A model generated the notes under the pieces. The model saw only the letters and a program-made list of their open reading frames with translations. It searched no databases and was not told the DNA's origin. Shown here in pieces: positions 1 through 8,241 of a DNA stretch of 64,000 nt (within the stretch, counting starts at the first letter, position 1; every line of letters begins with the position of its first letter). Location: the IMG/VR virus record IMGVR_UViG_3300013103_000005, positions 1 to 64,000 of that record. One strand, given 5' to 3'. Made by a program: the position numbers and the translations under genes. The DNA is from a virus.

Positions 1-1
1 G

Positions 2-1117
2 AAAATACCTAAAGATTTTCTAGAACTAAAAAGACAAGCAGAAATGTTGGGAATGACGAATCCTGAGTATTTAGAATCTGTAGAAGAATTATTTAGTAAA
101 TTACCTGAATCCATTAGAGAGAAATTAAATGAGATTTTAGAAGGTAGAAGCTCAGAAGATTTTGTAGTATTAAATACTAACCCGTTTAAAGAAGAAGATA
201 CAGTTTTTCATTTAGCATATATGAAAAAGAATTATGATGCTTATGGTACTCCGCTTATTTTCAGGGTACTGAAATTATTGATTTTAAAAGACCAGCTTAT
301 TAAAGCTCATCACGCTATCGCTAGTAGAAATATGGAGCCTATTAATTTAATCTGGGGAGAAGATTTAGGTGAAGAAGATTTAATAGACTTAAGGTTACAA
401 GTAGAACAGGCAATGCAATCTCCTGATTATGCAGTTATTACGAATTACGAAGTTCATTGGGATTTAATTACCGGTAACGATAGGATGACAGATTTGACTA
501 GAGATTTTGAATTTATAAATGACCAGATAATGATAGGAATGGGAATGAATGCAACTGTACTTTCTGGGGAAGGTACGTATTCAAATACATATATAACTCA
601 AGCAATTATAAACGAACGTTACGCTAGGTTTAGGGAAGTATTTACAGACTGGATACAAAAATTATTTTTAGCAGTAGCCAAAGCAAATGATTTTTATATA
701 AGAATAGAACAACCTACAGAAGAATCTAGCGAAGACGTAGAAAAAGGAGAAGACCCAGAAGCAAAAGAAAAGAAATGGTGGTTAATTCCTGAAGTAAGAT
801 GGACGAGAACTTATATTACAGGTGATAGAGATAATAAATCATTTATGCAATCTCTTTATAGTGATGGTAAATTAGATTTAGAAACTTATTTGTCCTTCTT
901 TGACCTTGATGGCAAGGAAATTAAAGAAAGAGTTGAAGAAGAAATAAGAAGTGGTTTTGCTATGTTGCCTGAACTTGTTAGAAATATAGCAAGTGAAGTT
1001 GGTAGAGATTTAGCTCCATACTTTAAGAAGATGATGTTAGAAAAATTTGATATTCCAAAAGAAATAATAGAACAAGTAGAAAAAGAACAAGCTGAAGGTG
1101 GAGGTGGAAGATGGTAA
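2..1117 (+). CDS. Portal protein, C-terminal part (5' end outside window)
   Basis: The frame is open to the left window edge, so the first internal ATG at 44 is probably not the start. The visible 370 or so residues look like the wing, stem and crown part of a phage portal: a mixed alpha/beta region with NYEVHWDLI, then a long helical segment, then a charged helical tail with a Gly-rich end. The portal forms the dodecameric ring at the capsid vertex through which DNA enters and leaves. The call rests on overall sequence character and on the head genes that follow (protease, scaffold, capsid). The stop overlaps the next start by 7 nt. An unrelated head structural protein is possible. Confidence 0.6.
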   Translation, partial: KIPKDFLELKRQAEMLGMTNPEYLESVEELFSKLPESIREKLNEILEGRSSEDFVVLNTNPFKEEDTVFHLAYMKKNYDAYGTPLIFRVLKLLILKDQLIKAHHAIASRNMEPINLIWGEDLGEEDLIDLRLQVEQAMQSPDYAVITNYEVHWDLITGNDRMTDLTRDFEFINDQIMIGMGMNATVLSGEGTYSNTYITQAIINERYARFREVFTDWIQKLFLAVAKANDFYIRIEQPTEESSEDVEKGEDPEAKEKKWWLIPEVRWTRTYITGDRDNKSFMQSLYSDGKLDLETYLSFFDLDGKEIKERVEEEIRSGFAMLPELVRNIASEVGRDLAPYFKKMMLEKFDIPKEIIEQVEKEQAEGGGGRW

Positions 1118-1623
1118 AAACGAAGTTAAAGAAAATGGCTAAATTATTAAGATATTCTTTAAATATTCAAGATTTAGTGGAGAAATCTTTAGAAGAAGGA
1201 ACTATTGACCCACGATTAGAACAGGAACTTAAAAAAGATTTTGAAAAAGAAGGAGAGGAATGGGCAAAAGATGTTATTCGATATGCAGATTGGGAGACCG
1301 AAGTTAGAGAAAGTTATGGTCTAGAAGGGTTAGAACCGCCTTATGACCCTCGCGATATCGAAGATATTATATTTGATGAAGTAATCCCTGGTATCAAAGA
1401 ACATGCCGAGCAATTTGCCGATTGGGCTTATAGCCCTTATCATAATTTTAAAGTCTTTCTCGAAATGTTAGGGCTTGAAGATTTGTATAGAGAAAATCCA
1501 AAACTGGAAAATGAGTTTTCATTTCTATTCGATGAGCTTCAAGATTCATTTGACGACGGTGCTTATAAAGTTTTTGAAAGAGAGATACCAAGAATAGCAA
1601 GAGATTTGGCGAGAAAATTATAA
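1111..1623 (+). CDS. Hypothetical acidic head-module protein
   Basis: This 170-residue protein starts at an ATG inside the last codons of the portal gene, so the two are translationally coupled. It begins with a basic stretch (KTKLKKMAKLLRYSL) and then becomes very acidic and helical, with no Cys, no membrane segment and no motif I recognise. Position directly after the portal suggests a head or connector accessory role, but that is inference from context only. Confidence 0.6.
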   Translation: MVKTKLKKMAKLLRYSLNIQDLVEKSLEEGTIDPRLEQELKKDFEKEGEEWAKDVIRYADWETEVRESYGLEGLEPPYDPRDIEDIIFDEVIPGIKEHAEQFADWAYSPYHNFKVFLEMLGLEDLYRENPKLENEFSFLFDELQDSFDDGAYKVFEREIPRIARDLARKL

Positions 1624-1633
1624 GGAGTTGAAA

Positions 1634-2260
1634 ATGCTCAGAAAGTTAGCAAATAGATTAAGAGCTCAAAATAAAAGAAAACGTAAGAAGAAAGTAGATT
1701 TGCCTAGAGAAAATATTCTTCCTCCTAGGGAATATTTGCCTCCTCGGATGAGTTACAGCGAACAAGCTTTAGTTAGTAAGTTTAAGAAAGTCGCAGAAGT
1801 TCCTAGAGATTTATTTAGACTAATAGACGAAGATGCTAAACAAGGTTATTTATCAACTAAAACGATAAATTATCTCAAAGATTTATTTAGTAAAGGACAG
1901 CAGAAAGTAATAGATTGGTTATTAAATAATCCTGACTTTCTTGAATATGTACTTGAATTACGAGCAGAAGTTTATGATGATACTTCTGTTGATGGGGTTG
2001 GATATGCCGTAGAGTGTTTTTTAGAAGATTATTATCAAGAAACAATTTTTGATGATGAATATATTGGGGATTATATGAGTAAGAAAGGATTTTCAAACGA
2101 AGAAATATTAAATCTTTATAAATTATTTAGTAAGTATTCTTTTTATGCTAATAAATTTGATTATGAATATACGAGAGGTTCGAGGGTAGAGCGGGAGTAC
2201 GATGATATATTGATTCGCGAAAGAAAGGAAAGACGATATGAGGAAGAAGAGATATGGTAA
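1634..2260 (+). CDS. Hypothetical protein with basic N-terminus
   Basis: I place the start at ATG 1634, six bases after the AAGGAG at 1622-1627, rather than the in-frame TTG at 1628 that abuts the site. The product is about 208 residues: a Lys/Arg-rich first 25 residues (QNKRKRKKKV), a Pro-rich linker, then an acidic, Tyr-rich helical body ending RRYEEEEIW. The basic head followed by an acidic body suggests a nucleic-acid or scaffold contact, but no family is recognised. It overlaps the next gene by 7 nt. Confidence 0.55.
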   Translation: MLRKLANRLRAQNKRKRKKKVDLPRENILPPREYLPPRMSYSEQALVSKFKKVAEVPRDLFRLIDEDAKQGYLSTKTINYLKDLFSKGQQKVIDWLLNNPDFLEYVLELRAEVYDDTSVDGVGYAVECFLEDYYQETIFDDEYIGDYMSKKGFSNEEILNLYKLFSKYSFYANKFDYEYTRGSRVEREYDDILIRERKERRYEEEEIW

Positions 2261-2730
2261 ATATTATTTCCAATGTAGATGGAAGATTAATAATCAAAGA
2301 TTTGAATTTAACATTTACTTATAAAGGCCAGTTAATAACTATTAAAGATGAGGCATTTAACTTATCCAAAGATATTAAAGAAGCATTAAACAAAGGTTAT
2401 ATAACAATTATTAAAAAATCTCCTATTATTAAAAAAGAACAAAAAATTCCTAGAAATAATAATCGGGATTTAGATAACTTAATCAAAGAATTAAAAAGTA
2501 TTTTAAATGAATTAAAACAACAAACTATACAGAAAGAAGTGATTGTTAAAGAAGTTCAAAAAACCAGTTCTAACGAGGATTCTGATATTGAATATACAGA
2601 CCCATCGTTGTTGGCAGATATATCTCATACATTAAGCAAAGATTATAAAGCTCACTTAAGTCCAAAAACTTCTAAAGGGGATAAGATAGATAAATCGCAA
2701 ATAGAAAACTTAAAAAGTTTAACGCATTAA
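2254..2730 (+). CDS. Hypothetical protein; N-terminal domain shared with the 8639 gene
   Basis: The 158-residue product has a small beta-rich N-terminal domain (GRLIIKDLNLTFTYKGQ, then a helix and GYITII) that matches in layout the first 60 residues of the protein encoded at 8639-9400 (GILRILDLDLIVKKGE, then GWIKEI). A long charged helical tail follows in both. The last residues, SLTH, and the stop codon are encoded by a copy of the 22-bp palindrome. The function is unknown. The shared domain on both sides of the capsid gene suggests a head role. Confidence 0.55.
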   Translation: MVNIISNVDGRLIIKDLNLTFTYKGQLITIKDEAFNLSKDIKEALNKGYITIIKKSPIIKKEQKIPRNNNRDLDNLIKELKSILNELKQQTIQKEVIVKEVQKTSSNEDSDIEYTDPSLLADISHTLSKDYKAHLSPKTSKGDKIDKSQIENLKSLTH

Positions 2731-2735
2731 ACTTT
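2714..2735 (+). repeat. 22-bp palindrome, copy 1 (CGCA centre)
   Basis: Perfect arms AAAGTTTAA and TTAAACTTT around CGCA. It encodes the C-terminus and stop of the upstream gene and lies ahead of the GGGAGG ribosome site of the actin-like gene. Confidence 0.95.
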
Positions 2736-2757
2736 ATTTAAATTTGGGAGGATTGAT

Positions 2758-3738
2758 ATGGGACACGTTGGATTAGATATCGGTACTGCTAATCTAGTAT
2801 CTGCTTTTATGAATGATAATGAAGAAATAGAATATAAAATCCAAAGAGATGCTTATATAGAAATAGAAAGAAATAGATATACAGATAAAATCCTACAAGA
2901 AAGTGGGGTTCAATACGTAGAGTATAACAACAAAACATTTGTATTAGGGACGAATGCTTTTGAATTAGCCAATGTATTTAATAGAGAATGCCAAAGACCA
3001 ATGAAAGATGGTCTTATATCTCACGATGAAGCAGAGTCCGTCCCTGTAATTGAATTGCTAATTCATAGTCTTATAGGCGATGGAAAAGAAGGAGATATAT
3101 GTTGCTTTTCAATCCCTGCTAAGGCAATAGATTCAGATAAAGAAGTATTTTATCACGAAGGGTTATTTAAACAGCTTATATCTAATCAAGGTTATAATCC
3201 TATAACAATAAACGAAGCTTTTGCAGTAATACTTTCAGAATTATCAGAAGATAAATATACAGGAATAGCAATATCCTTTGGAGCAGGATTAACAAATGTT
3301 TCAGTAAGTTATATGGGAACTGAATGTGTATCGTTTTCAGTAAACAGAGGTGGGGATTGGATTGACAAGCAAGTTTCTACTATTTTAGGTATCCCTGCTT
3401 CTAGGGTAGCTGGGGAAAAAGAAAACGAAGAAATAGATTTATGTAGACCGTCAGGACAATTTGAAGTAGCTTTATCTCTAACATACAAAGCACTTATTGA
3501 TTATGTGGTGAATTTAATTGCAGAAAGATTGGTAAAGAGTAAGAAAGTTCCTTATTTTAAAGAACCTATAAATATCATTTGTTCAGGCGGTACTAGTTTA
3601 GCAAAGGGATTTATAGAATTATTTAATGATAAATTTAAGAAAGAAGATTTTCCAATCAAAATTAAAGAAATAAAACTAGCTCAAAATCCTTTATACGCAG
3701 TTGCTAAAGGTTGTTTATTGTCTGCTTTAAGTAGTTAA
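2758..3738 (+). CDS. Actin/ParM-like ATPase
   Basis: The 326-residue product has the actin-fold ATPase signatures in order: phosphate-1 GLDIGTANLVSA (residues 5-16), a connect-1-like helix near 152-162, phosphate-2 GIAISFGAGLTN (169-180), and the adenosine motif CSGGTSLAKGF (275-285). The length fits bacterial ParM/MreB-type filament proteins and is too short for Hsp70. Such proteins polymerise with ATP and move or place DNA or cell structures. It sits between portal and capsid-maturation genes, after a palindrome copy and a GGGAGG site. What it does in a head-assembly block is not clear: it could position the phage genome, act as an assembly factor, or be a non-polymerising relative. Confidence 0.82.
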   Translation: MGHVGLDIGTANLVSAFMNDNEEIEYKIQRDAYIEIERNRYTDKILQESGVQYVEYNNKTFVLGTNAFELANVFNRECQRPMKDGLISHDEAESVPVIELLIHSLIGDGKEGDICCFSIPAKAIDSDKEVFYHEGLFKQLISNQGYNPITINEAFAVILSELSEDKYTGIAISFGAGLTNVSVSYMGTECVSFSVNRGGDWIDKQVSTILGIPASRVAGEKENEEIDLCRPSGQFEVALSLTYKALIDYVVNLIAERLVKSKKVPYFKEPINIICSGGTSLAKGFIELFNDKFKKEDFPIKIKEIKLAQNPLYAVAKGCLLSALSS

Positions 3739-3761
3739 TTTGTATTTAAGGAGATTTAAAG

Positions 3762-3968
3762 ATGAGGATAGAAAGAAAATCTTGGAGAGGAAGAATGCCT
3801 GGAGGGTATGGATTAGGGCCAGGTGGTGTTTGTATTTGTTTAGATTGTGGAAAGGAAGTTCCTCATACTAGGGGAGTTCCTTGTTATGCTCTTACTTGCC
3901 CTTATTGTGGTGGACCAATGATGAGAAAGGAAGTTATAACTAGATTTCAACAGAGGTTTGTAAGATGA
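3762..3968 (+). CDS. Small zinc-ribbon protein
   Basis: The 68-residue product has two Cys pairs in ribbon spacing, CICLDCG and CPYCGGP, preceded by a Gly-rich basic start (GRMPGGYGLGPGG). This is a probable zinc-binding knuckle of the kind found in many small phage proteins. A good AAGGAG site lies just upstream. The stop overlaps the next start by 4 nt, and the next gene is also a zinc ribbon, so the two may act together. The role is unknown. Confidence 0.7.
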   Translation: MRIERKSWRGRMPGGYGLGPGGVCICLDCGKEVPHTRGVPCYALTCPYCGGPMMRKEVITRFQQRFVR

Positions 3969-4228
3969 ATAGATATATAGAAAAATTTCTCAAGAAGAAA
4001 TTATCAATTTATTGGTATGCCCCGGGAAGGGTTTATAGGCCTACAAGACAAGAATTAGAACCAGATGATACTCCACCCGTGGGTAAACCGGGGCCGTTCT
4101 TTTGTCCTAAATGTAAAACAAAGATGATTAAAAAGCCATATAAGCTGAAGGAATATATTTATATTTGCCCATCTTGTTTCTTTGTAGTATTAGAAAACGA
4201 TTTACTTTCGTTTGTGGAGGAGAAATAA
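3965..4228 (+). CDS. Small zinc-ribbon protein
   Basis: The 87-residue product has a basic N-terminal half and a C-terminal ribbon with CPKCKTKM and CPSCFF, giving four likely zinc ligands. It is coupled to the preceding zinc-ribbon gene by an ATGA overlap and precedes the protease-like gene without a gap. No enzymatic motif is visible. Head-module context suggests a structural or assembly role. Confidence 0.68.
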   Translation: MNRYIEKFLKKKLSIYWYAPGRVYRPTRQELEPDDTPPVGKPGPFFCPKCKTKMIKKPYKLKEYIYICPSCFFVVLENDLLSFVEEK

Positions 4229-4921
4229 ATGTTATATAAAATAGGTTGTCCTATTTTATCCCTGCATATTATTGATATTAGGAGAAAGACCGCAAGACTA
4301 AATAAATTTTCTGCTAAAGTTGTAGCAGATTTAGATACTGACAAATATGTATTTCACGATGTAGAAATTTTACATTCTGTTCTTCTTGAAAAAAACAGCG
4401 ATTTTCTTATAAGAAGGGATACTGAAGAGAACATAAACGCTAACTTTGATGCTTGGGATTCTAAAGAGTTATTAAGTTCTTATAAAACATTCTTGAAGAA
4501 CAAAGAGACAGGTGAGCCGGCTGATGTGTTTGTAGAACACGTTCAAGTAAAAGAATTGAGTAAAGGAAAGGTTTTTGACGCTGTTCCTATCATAGATAAA
4601 AAAGGAATCGTTACTATACATTTACTCATAGGGACAGAGAAGAAACACAAGGATTTAATCTCAATGATTGAATCAGGAATTTATAATGCTGTCTCTATGG
4701 GTTGTACTGTAGATTATGTAAGGTGTACTATTTGCGGGGCTAAGACAGAAGATGAATATGCTTGCGAACATTTAGCTTATCATAAAGGAGAGAGACTAAT
4801 AGGGGTAGATGGTAAATTAAGAGTTTGTGCCGAACTTTGTTTCGGCAGTAATTTTTATGATTGTAGTTGGGTACGTTTTCCAGCAGATTCTAAAGCATTG
4901 GTATCGGAAAGAATAGCTTAA
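4229..4921 (+). CDS. Probable prohead (capsid maturation) protease
   Basis: The 230-residue protein has the layout of a capsid-maturation protease family seen in many myoviruses: a beta-rich first half, then a segment with VSMGCTVDYVRCTICG and CEHLAYHKGE (CxxC plus CxH, probably zinc-binding), then LCFGSNFYDCSWVRFPAD near the end. The family cleaves scaffold and capsid proteins inside the prohead. Location just before an acidic scaffold-like gene and the capsid gene supports this. I cannot assign the catalytic residues with certainty. It begins directly after the previous stop, with GGAGG upstream. Confidence 0.6.
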   Translation: MLYKIGCPILSLHIIDIRRKTARLNKFSAKVVADLDTDKYVFHDVEILHSVLLEKNSDFLIRRDTEENINANFDAWDSKELLSSYKTFLKNKETGEPADVFVEHVQVKELSKGKVFDAVPIIDKKGIVTIHLLIGTEKKHKDLISMIESGIYNAVSMGCTVDYVRCTICGAKTEDEYACEHLAYHKGERLIGVDGKLRVCAELCFGSNFYDCSWVRFPADSKALVSERIA

Positions 4922-4945
4922 CTTTATTTTTGAAGGAGGTTTGAT

Positions 4946-5737
4946 ATGAAGAAAGGAAAGGTAAGCAAGTCTTTAAAGAGCCTTCTTAGACTTGCTCAGG
5001 AGTTAGACAGGGCTTATGTTCCAACTCCCGAGGATTATACAGAAACAACTTGGGAGGATATCGTAGAAAAGACTTATAACGATAACCCTGTTTATGATGA
5101 TGCTCGTGATGAAGTAAATAAAGCAGCAAGTCGCAAGAAGGCAAGTAAAAAAGTAAGTAAAAAAGTTTTACTCGCACAAGCTAAAATGGCTTACAAATTA
5201 GCAGAACTTCTATTTGACAAAGAAGAATTGGGCGAAGAAAAATTTACAGACCAAGTAGTAGACCTAATGTCTATGCACCCAAGAGCTCTAAGGGATACTT
5301 TAAAGCGTCTAGGTCAAGATGAGGATATCGAAGATATTCCTGATGTCGAAGAAGTCAGGGATATTATTGAAGAAGAGTCTGACCTCGATGTCGAAGAGAC
5401 AGAAGGTCCTGAAGACATCGAAGAGGAACAAGGCGTTGAATTAGGTGCTGATGAAGATGAAGAAGAGAAAGAATCTAAGAAGAAACGCACACAAGATGAA
5501 GAAGACGAGGATAAAGAAGGTCAGGACGAGGATGAGGAAGAGAAGGAAGGACAAGACGAAGACGAGGAAGAAAAAGAATCCTTCTCTGATTTTATAGATG
5601 AGTTAGTTAAAGATGCTAACAAAAAGGACGAGAAGAAAAGGGTTCAAGCTTTAGCTAAGTTGTTCTCTGAAATAAATAAAAAGAAGAAAGCTTCTAAGAA
5701 AGAAATCAAGACCCTAGAAGGTTTTTGGGAGGATTGA
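4946..5737 (+). CDS. Acidic scaffold-like head protein
   Basis: The 263-residue protein has a Lys/Ala-rich first third, an extremely acidic middle (about residues 110-215), and a basic helical tail. The acidic part contains tandem 10-residue repeats of the form GQDEDEEEKE. Very charged, helical, low-complexity proteins between a protease and the capsid gene are typical phage scaffolds or internal head proteins. AAGGAGGT lies upstream. The repeat region could expand or contract. The scaffold assignment is inference from composition and position. Confidence 0.6.
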   Translation: MKKGKVSKSLKSLLRLAQELDRAYVPTPEDYTETTWEDIVEKTYNDNPVYDDARDEVNKAASRKKASKKVSKKVLLAQAKMAYKLAELLFDKEELGEEKFTDQVVDLMSMHPRALRDTLKRLGQDEDIEDIPDVEEVRDIIEEESDLDVEETEGPEDIEEEQGVELGADEDEEEKESKKKRTQDEEDEDKEGQDEDEEEKEGQDEDEEEKESFSDFIDELVKDANKKDEKKRVQALAKLFSEINKKKKASKKEIKTLEGFWED

Positions 5738-5740
5738 CAA

Positions 5741-5768
5741 ATTCATAACTAAAAACTTAAATTCATTT
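5741..5768 (+). repeat. TTCATA-type direct repeats before the decoration-like gene
   Basis: AAATTCATAAC and AAATTCATTTT occur 20 nt apart in the 49-nt gap before the decoration-like gene. The same unit occurs six more times in the gap before the capsid gene. Function unknown. Confidence 0.5.
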
Positions 5769-5786
5769 TGAAAGGAGGTTGGTGAT

Positions 5787-6281
5787 ATGGCTTTACGAGT
5801 TCTTTATAGAGGGCACGCAGATACATTAAACGATTTAAAAGCTGAGGAGTTTACCCGCCAGAATTATGGTGCTCCAGGAATGACAAGCTCTCGTATCACA
5901 GCAGATACTCCAAATGGAGTTCTTGCTGGTATGGTAGCTTGTATGGATACTGATGGAGTAGTAAGAACTGTAAATAGTGGTTCGGATATTCCAGTAGGTA
6001 TCTTTGCTAGCGATGCTCAGGGCCCTTCTTTTGAGAATACCCCAGCAATCGCTAGCGGTAAGATAGCAGTATTTAAGTCTCAAGGAGTATATGAGACTGA
6101 TATTTATGAAACAAGAAACGAAGCTAATACTGCTGATTTGACTTATCAAGTAGGTGATAAACTTTATCCTTCTAAGAATGGTCTTCTTACAAAAGACTCA
6201 TCTACAAACGATAATGTTGTTGGGATTGTTACAAAATCCCCAGGTTCTGATGGTTGGTTAAGATTTGACTTAAGAATATAA
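5787..6281 (+). CDS. Capsid decoration/head-stabilising-like protein
   Basis: The 164-residue protein is Gly/Ser/Thr/Asp-rich and beta in character (PVGIFASDAQGPSF, KIAVFKSQGVYETDIYE, YQVGDKLYPSKNGLLT, GIVTKSPG). This resembles the small structural proteins encoded immediately before many phage capsid genes. There is no transmembrane segment or enzymatic motif. A strong AAAGGAGGT site suggests high expression. It could instead be a fibre or head-vertex protein. Confidence 0.55.
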   Translation: MALRVLYRGHADTLNDLKAEEFTRQNYGAPGMTSSRITADTPNGVLAGMVACMDTDGVVRTVNSGSDIPVGIFASDAQGPSFENTPAIASGKIAVFKSQGVYETDIYETRNEANTADLTYQVGDKLYPSKNGLLTKDSSTNDNVVGIVTKSPGSDGWLRFDLRI

Positions 6282-6299
6282 TTTAGCTTTTGTTTAGTC

Positions 6300-6320
6300 A
6301 ATCCTCCCTTAGTGAGGATT
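6300..6320 (+). terminator. Hairpin after decoration-like gene
   Basis: AATCCTC at 6300-6306 pairs with GAGGATT at 6314-6320 (7 bp, 7-nt loop). No T run follows, so it may be a weak terminator, an mRNA stabiliser or neither. Confidence 0.4.
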
Positions 6321-6330
6321 GGAATTTGAA

Positions 6331-6416
6331 TTCATACCTAATTAAGTTCATATTTAAATTCATATTTATTGTATTTAAATTCATAATTCATAGGTAGGGT
6401 TTGTGGAAAATTCATA
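6331..6416 (+). repeat. Six TTCATA direct repeats upstream of the capsid gene
   Basis: TTCATA occurs at 6331, 6347, 6359, 6380, 6387 and 6411, mostly as AAATTCATA, in an AT-rich 163-nt gap before the capsid gene. No convincing sigma70 promoter is visible here. The repeats could be a binding array for a late activator or simply AT-rich sequence. Their restriction to the gaps before the two most abundant head proteins makes a regulatory role plausible. Confidence 0.5.
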
Positions 6417-6444
6417 ACTTTTTTGAAGAAAGGAAGGTGATTTT

Positions 6445-6990
6445 ATGCCTCTCTCACTAGAAGAAAAAGAAGCATTGTTAGGAAAGTTAATTGAAAGTTC
6501 AGAAGGTCGTAGAAAGATAGCACAATCAATGATAAGCCCTCTTCGTAACAAACTTGATTATAGGGCAGTAGGAAGAAAGGCATTAGTAGTAGACCCTCTT
6601 CCTGCAGGTGTTCTTCCATACTATGATAAAGACGTGGATGTTTCTGCTATCATAGTAGCAGAAGATGGAGAAACACCTGAAGCAGTAGTAAGGGGTGAGA
6701 GAATACTTGTTCCTTTATTTGAGTTAGCAACAAACCCCAAAGTAAAAATTACTCAGGTAAAGGAACGTAAGTATGCAATACTTCGCCGTGTACAAGACAA
6801 AGCAGTACAGGCAATTCAGGAGTTAGAAGATACTCGTATTTTCTCTGCTCTTGAAGATGCTTGTGCTATAAATGATTTGACAACAATTAATGTTAGTGGT
6901 TATTTAGATAGAGATTCTCTTGCAGATGCATTTGCACAGATTGAAGCACAAGATTTGAGAGTTGCTAATATATTTATGAACGCCTTGGAT
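6445..6990 (+). CDS. Major capsid protein, exon 1
   Basis: This encodes residues 1-182 of the probable major capsid protein: an N-terminal helical arm (LSLEEKEALLGKLIESSEG), then VVDPLPAGVLPYYDKD, GETPEAVVRGERILVPLFEL and a long helix with AILRRVQDKAVQAIQELED, in the style of HK97-fold capsids. The unspliced frame stops six codons into the intron. Splicing after GAT 6990 to TTC 8242 gives NALDFGDIRKWGRD, continuous in frame and in sense, for a 283-residue protein. A strong AAGGAAGG site lies upstream. Cys-free and compact, it sits in the expected order after scaffold and decoration genes. Confidence 0.85.
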
Positions 6991-8241
6991 TACTGCCGTA
7001 AGGCAGCGTAGTCCCCTATACCAGTGATGGTATAGTGCAAATCGGGTCAATTGCGGGAAAGACCTGTTAAGCTCTGGGTACTCCCCATCGCCGTGAGGTA
7101 GATGGTATAGTAAAAAGCCCAGAGATAGGGTTAATCCGCAGCCGAGCATCTTTAAGGAAGCTAAAATGAGTGTTAAAGAATATAGAAAAGTTACCTGTCC
7201 TATATGTGGTAAGAAGTTTAGAGTTTTACATCCTAACGGTCATTTAAAAGTTCACGGCATTACCACACTTGAAGAATTTTATCGTAGATTTCCAGAAGAG
7301 ATGACAAGTTATACTGCTTATTCATATTCTCAAATTAGACCTAAATCAATTGAAGGGTTTGATTTGAGAGGGTTAAAAATCTCCGCTACTAAAAGAGGTA
7401 TAACTCTTCACCGAGCATTGCAATTAAAAAAGAAAGAAAAGGAATTTAAGAAGTACGCTGAAGAAGGTGAAGAGTTAGTTACTTGTAAAATATGCGGAGG
7501 TAGATTTAAGAGGCTCGCAGCTCATTTGCATTATAAACACGGAATAACGACCAAAGAATATTTGGATTTGTTTAAGGGAGGATTGACTTGTTCCAAGAAA
7601 TCAGGGCGGAAGACTGCTGAAACTTGTAATGCTAAAGGAATTTTACAAAAGGCAAGGGAGAATGCTAAAATCGGATTGCTTAAGAAATATGGAGTTGATA
7701 ACCCTATGAAAGTTCCCGAAATTGTATTAAAGCAGTTTAAGTCTTCTGTTCGTCATGTTAAAAGTAAACCAGAAATCCTATTAGAAACCTTGTTGGATTC
7801 TAATTTTACTGGTCAGTTTGTTTATAATGGGTGTGGTAATGCCGATATAATGATTGGGCATAGGATTCCTGACTTTATACATACTTCTAAAAAGAAAGTT
7901 ATAGAAGTTTTTGGAGTTTATTGGCACGGTGAAAGAAGGACAGGTATTCCTAATGATGTTCATGAAAAAGAACGTATTGAAGAATATAGAAAAGAAGGTT
8001 ATGATTGCTTGGTGATTTGGGAAAATGAACTTGATGATGTAAATAAAGTTTGTAAGAAAATAGAAAGCTTCCTTAAAGATGAAGGTTCAGAGACCGAAGC
8101 TAGTAAGGGAGACCTTATTAGCGGAACCCGACATCCTATCGTAAAGGTAGGATGATGATACGGTCCGACCTCTACCGAAAGGTAGAGAGGTAGGCAGAAA
8201 TGACCTACCCGCTTCCTTAATAGGAAGTAGTAACAAACGTG
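6991..8241 (+). ncRNA. Self-splicing group I intron in the capsid gene
   Basis: All four core elements are present: P (AATTGCGGGAAA, 7049-7060), Q (AATCCGCAGC, 7133-7142), R (GTTCAGAGACCGAAGC, 8085-8100) and S (GATACGGTCC, from 8156). P4 pairs GCGG with CCGC. P7 pairs GACCG (8092-8096) with CGGTC (8161-8165). P8 is a 9-bp helix with a GAGA loop (8100-8121), and later P9 hairpins include one with a GAAA loop (8170-8187). P1 is formed by exon GGAT pairing with GTCC near 7011-7014, giving a U-G pair at the splice site after 6990. The terminal G is taken as 8241 because this restores the capsid frame. Confidence 0.9.
7166..8155 (+). CDS. Intron-encoded homing endonuclease, Vsr/EDxHD fold
   Basis: The 329-residue protein starts with two zinc-finger-like segments (CPICGKKF...HLKVHG and CKICGGRF...HLHYKHG), continues through a linker with KKYGVDNPMKVPE, typical of intron-associated DNA-binding modules, and ends in a Vsr-like nuclease: PDFIHTSKKKVIEVFGVYWHG, then HEKERIEEYRKEGYDCLVIWENEL. 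Such enzymes cut intronless alleles to spread the intron. The gene lies between Q and R of the group I core, and its last 20 or so codons run through R and P8, so it is physically merged with the ribozyme. The ribosome site is AAGGAAG. Confidence 0.88.
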   Translation: MSVKEYRKVTCPICGKKFRVLHPNGHLKVHGITTLEEFYRRFPEEMTSYTAYSYSQIRPKSIEGFDLRGLKISATKRGITLHRALQLKKKEKEFKKYAEEGEELVTCKICGGRFKRLAAHLHYKHGITTKEYLDLFKGGLTCSKKSGRKTAETCNAKGILQKARENAKIGLLKKYGVDNPMKVPEIVLKQFKSSVRHVKSKPEILLETLLDSNFTGQFVYNGCGNADIMIGHRIPDFIHTSKKKVIEVFGVYWHGERRTGIPNDVHEKERIEEYRKEGYDCLVIWENELDDVNKVCKKIESFLKDEGSETEASKGDLISGTRHPIVKVG

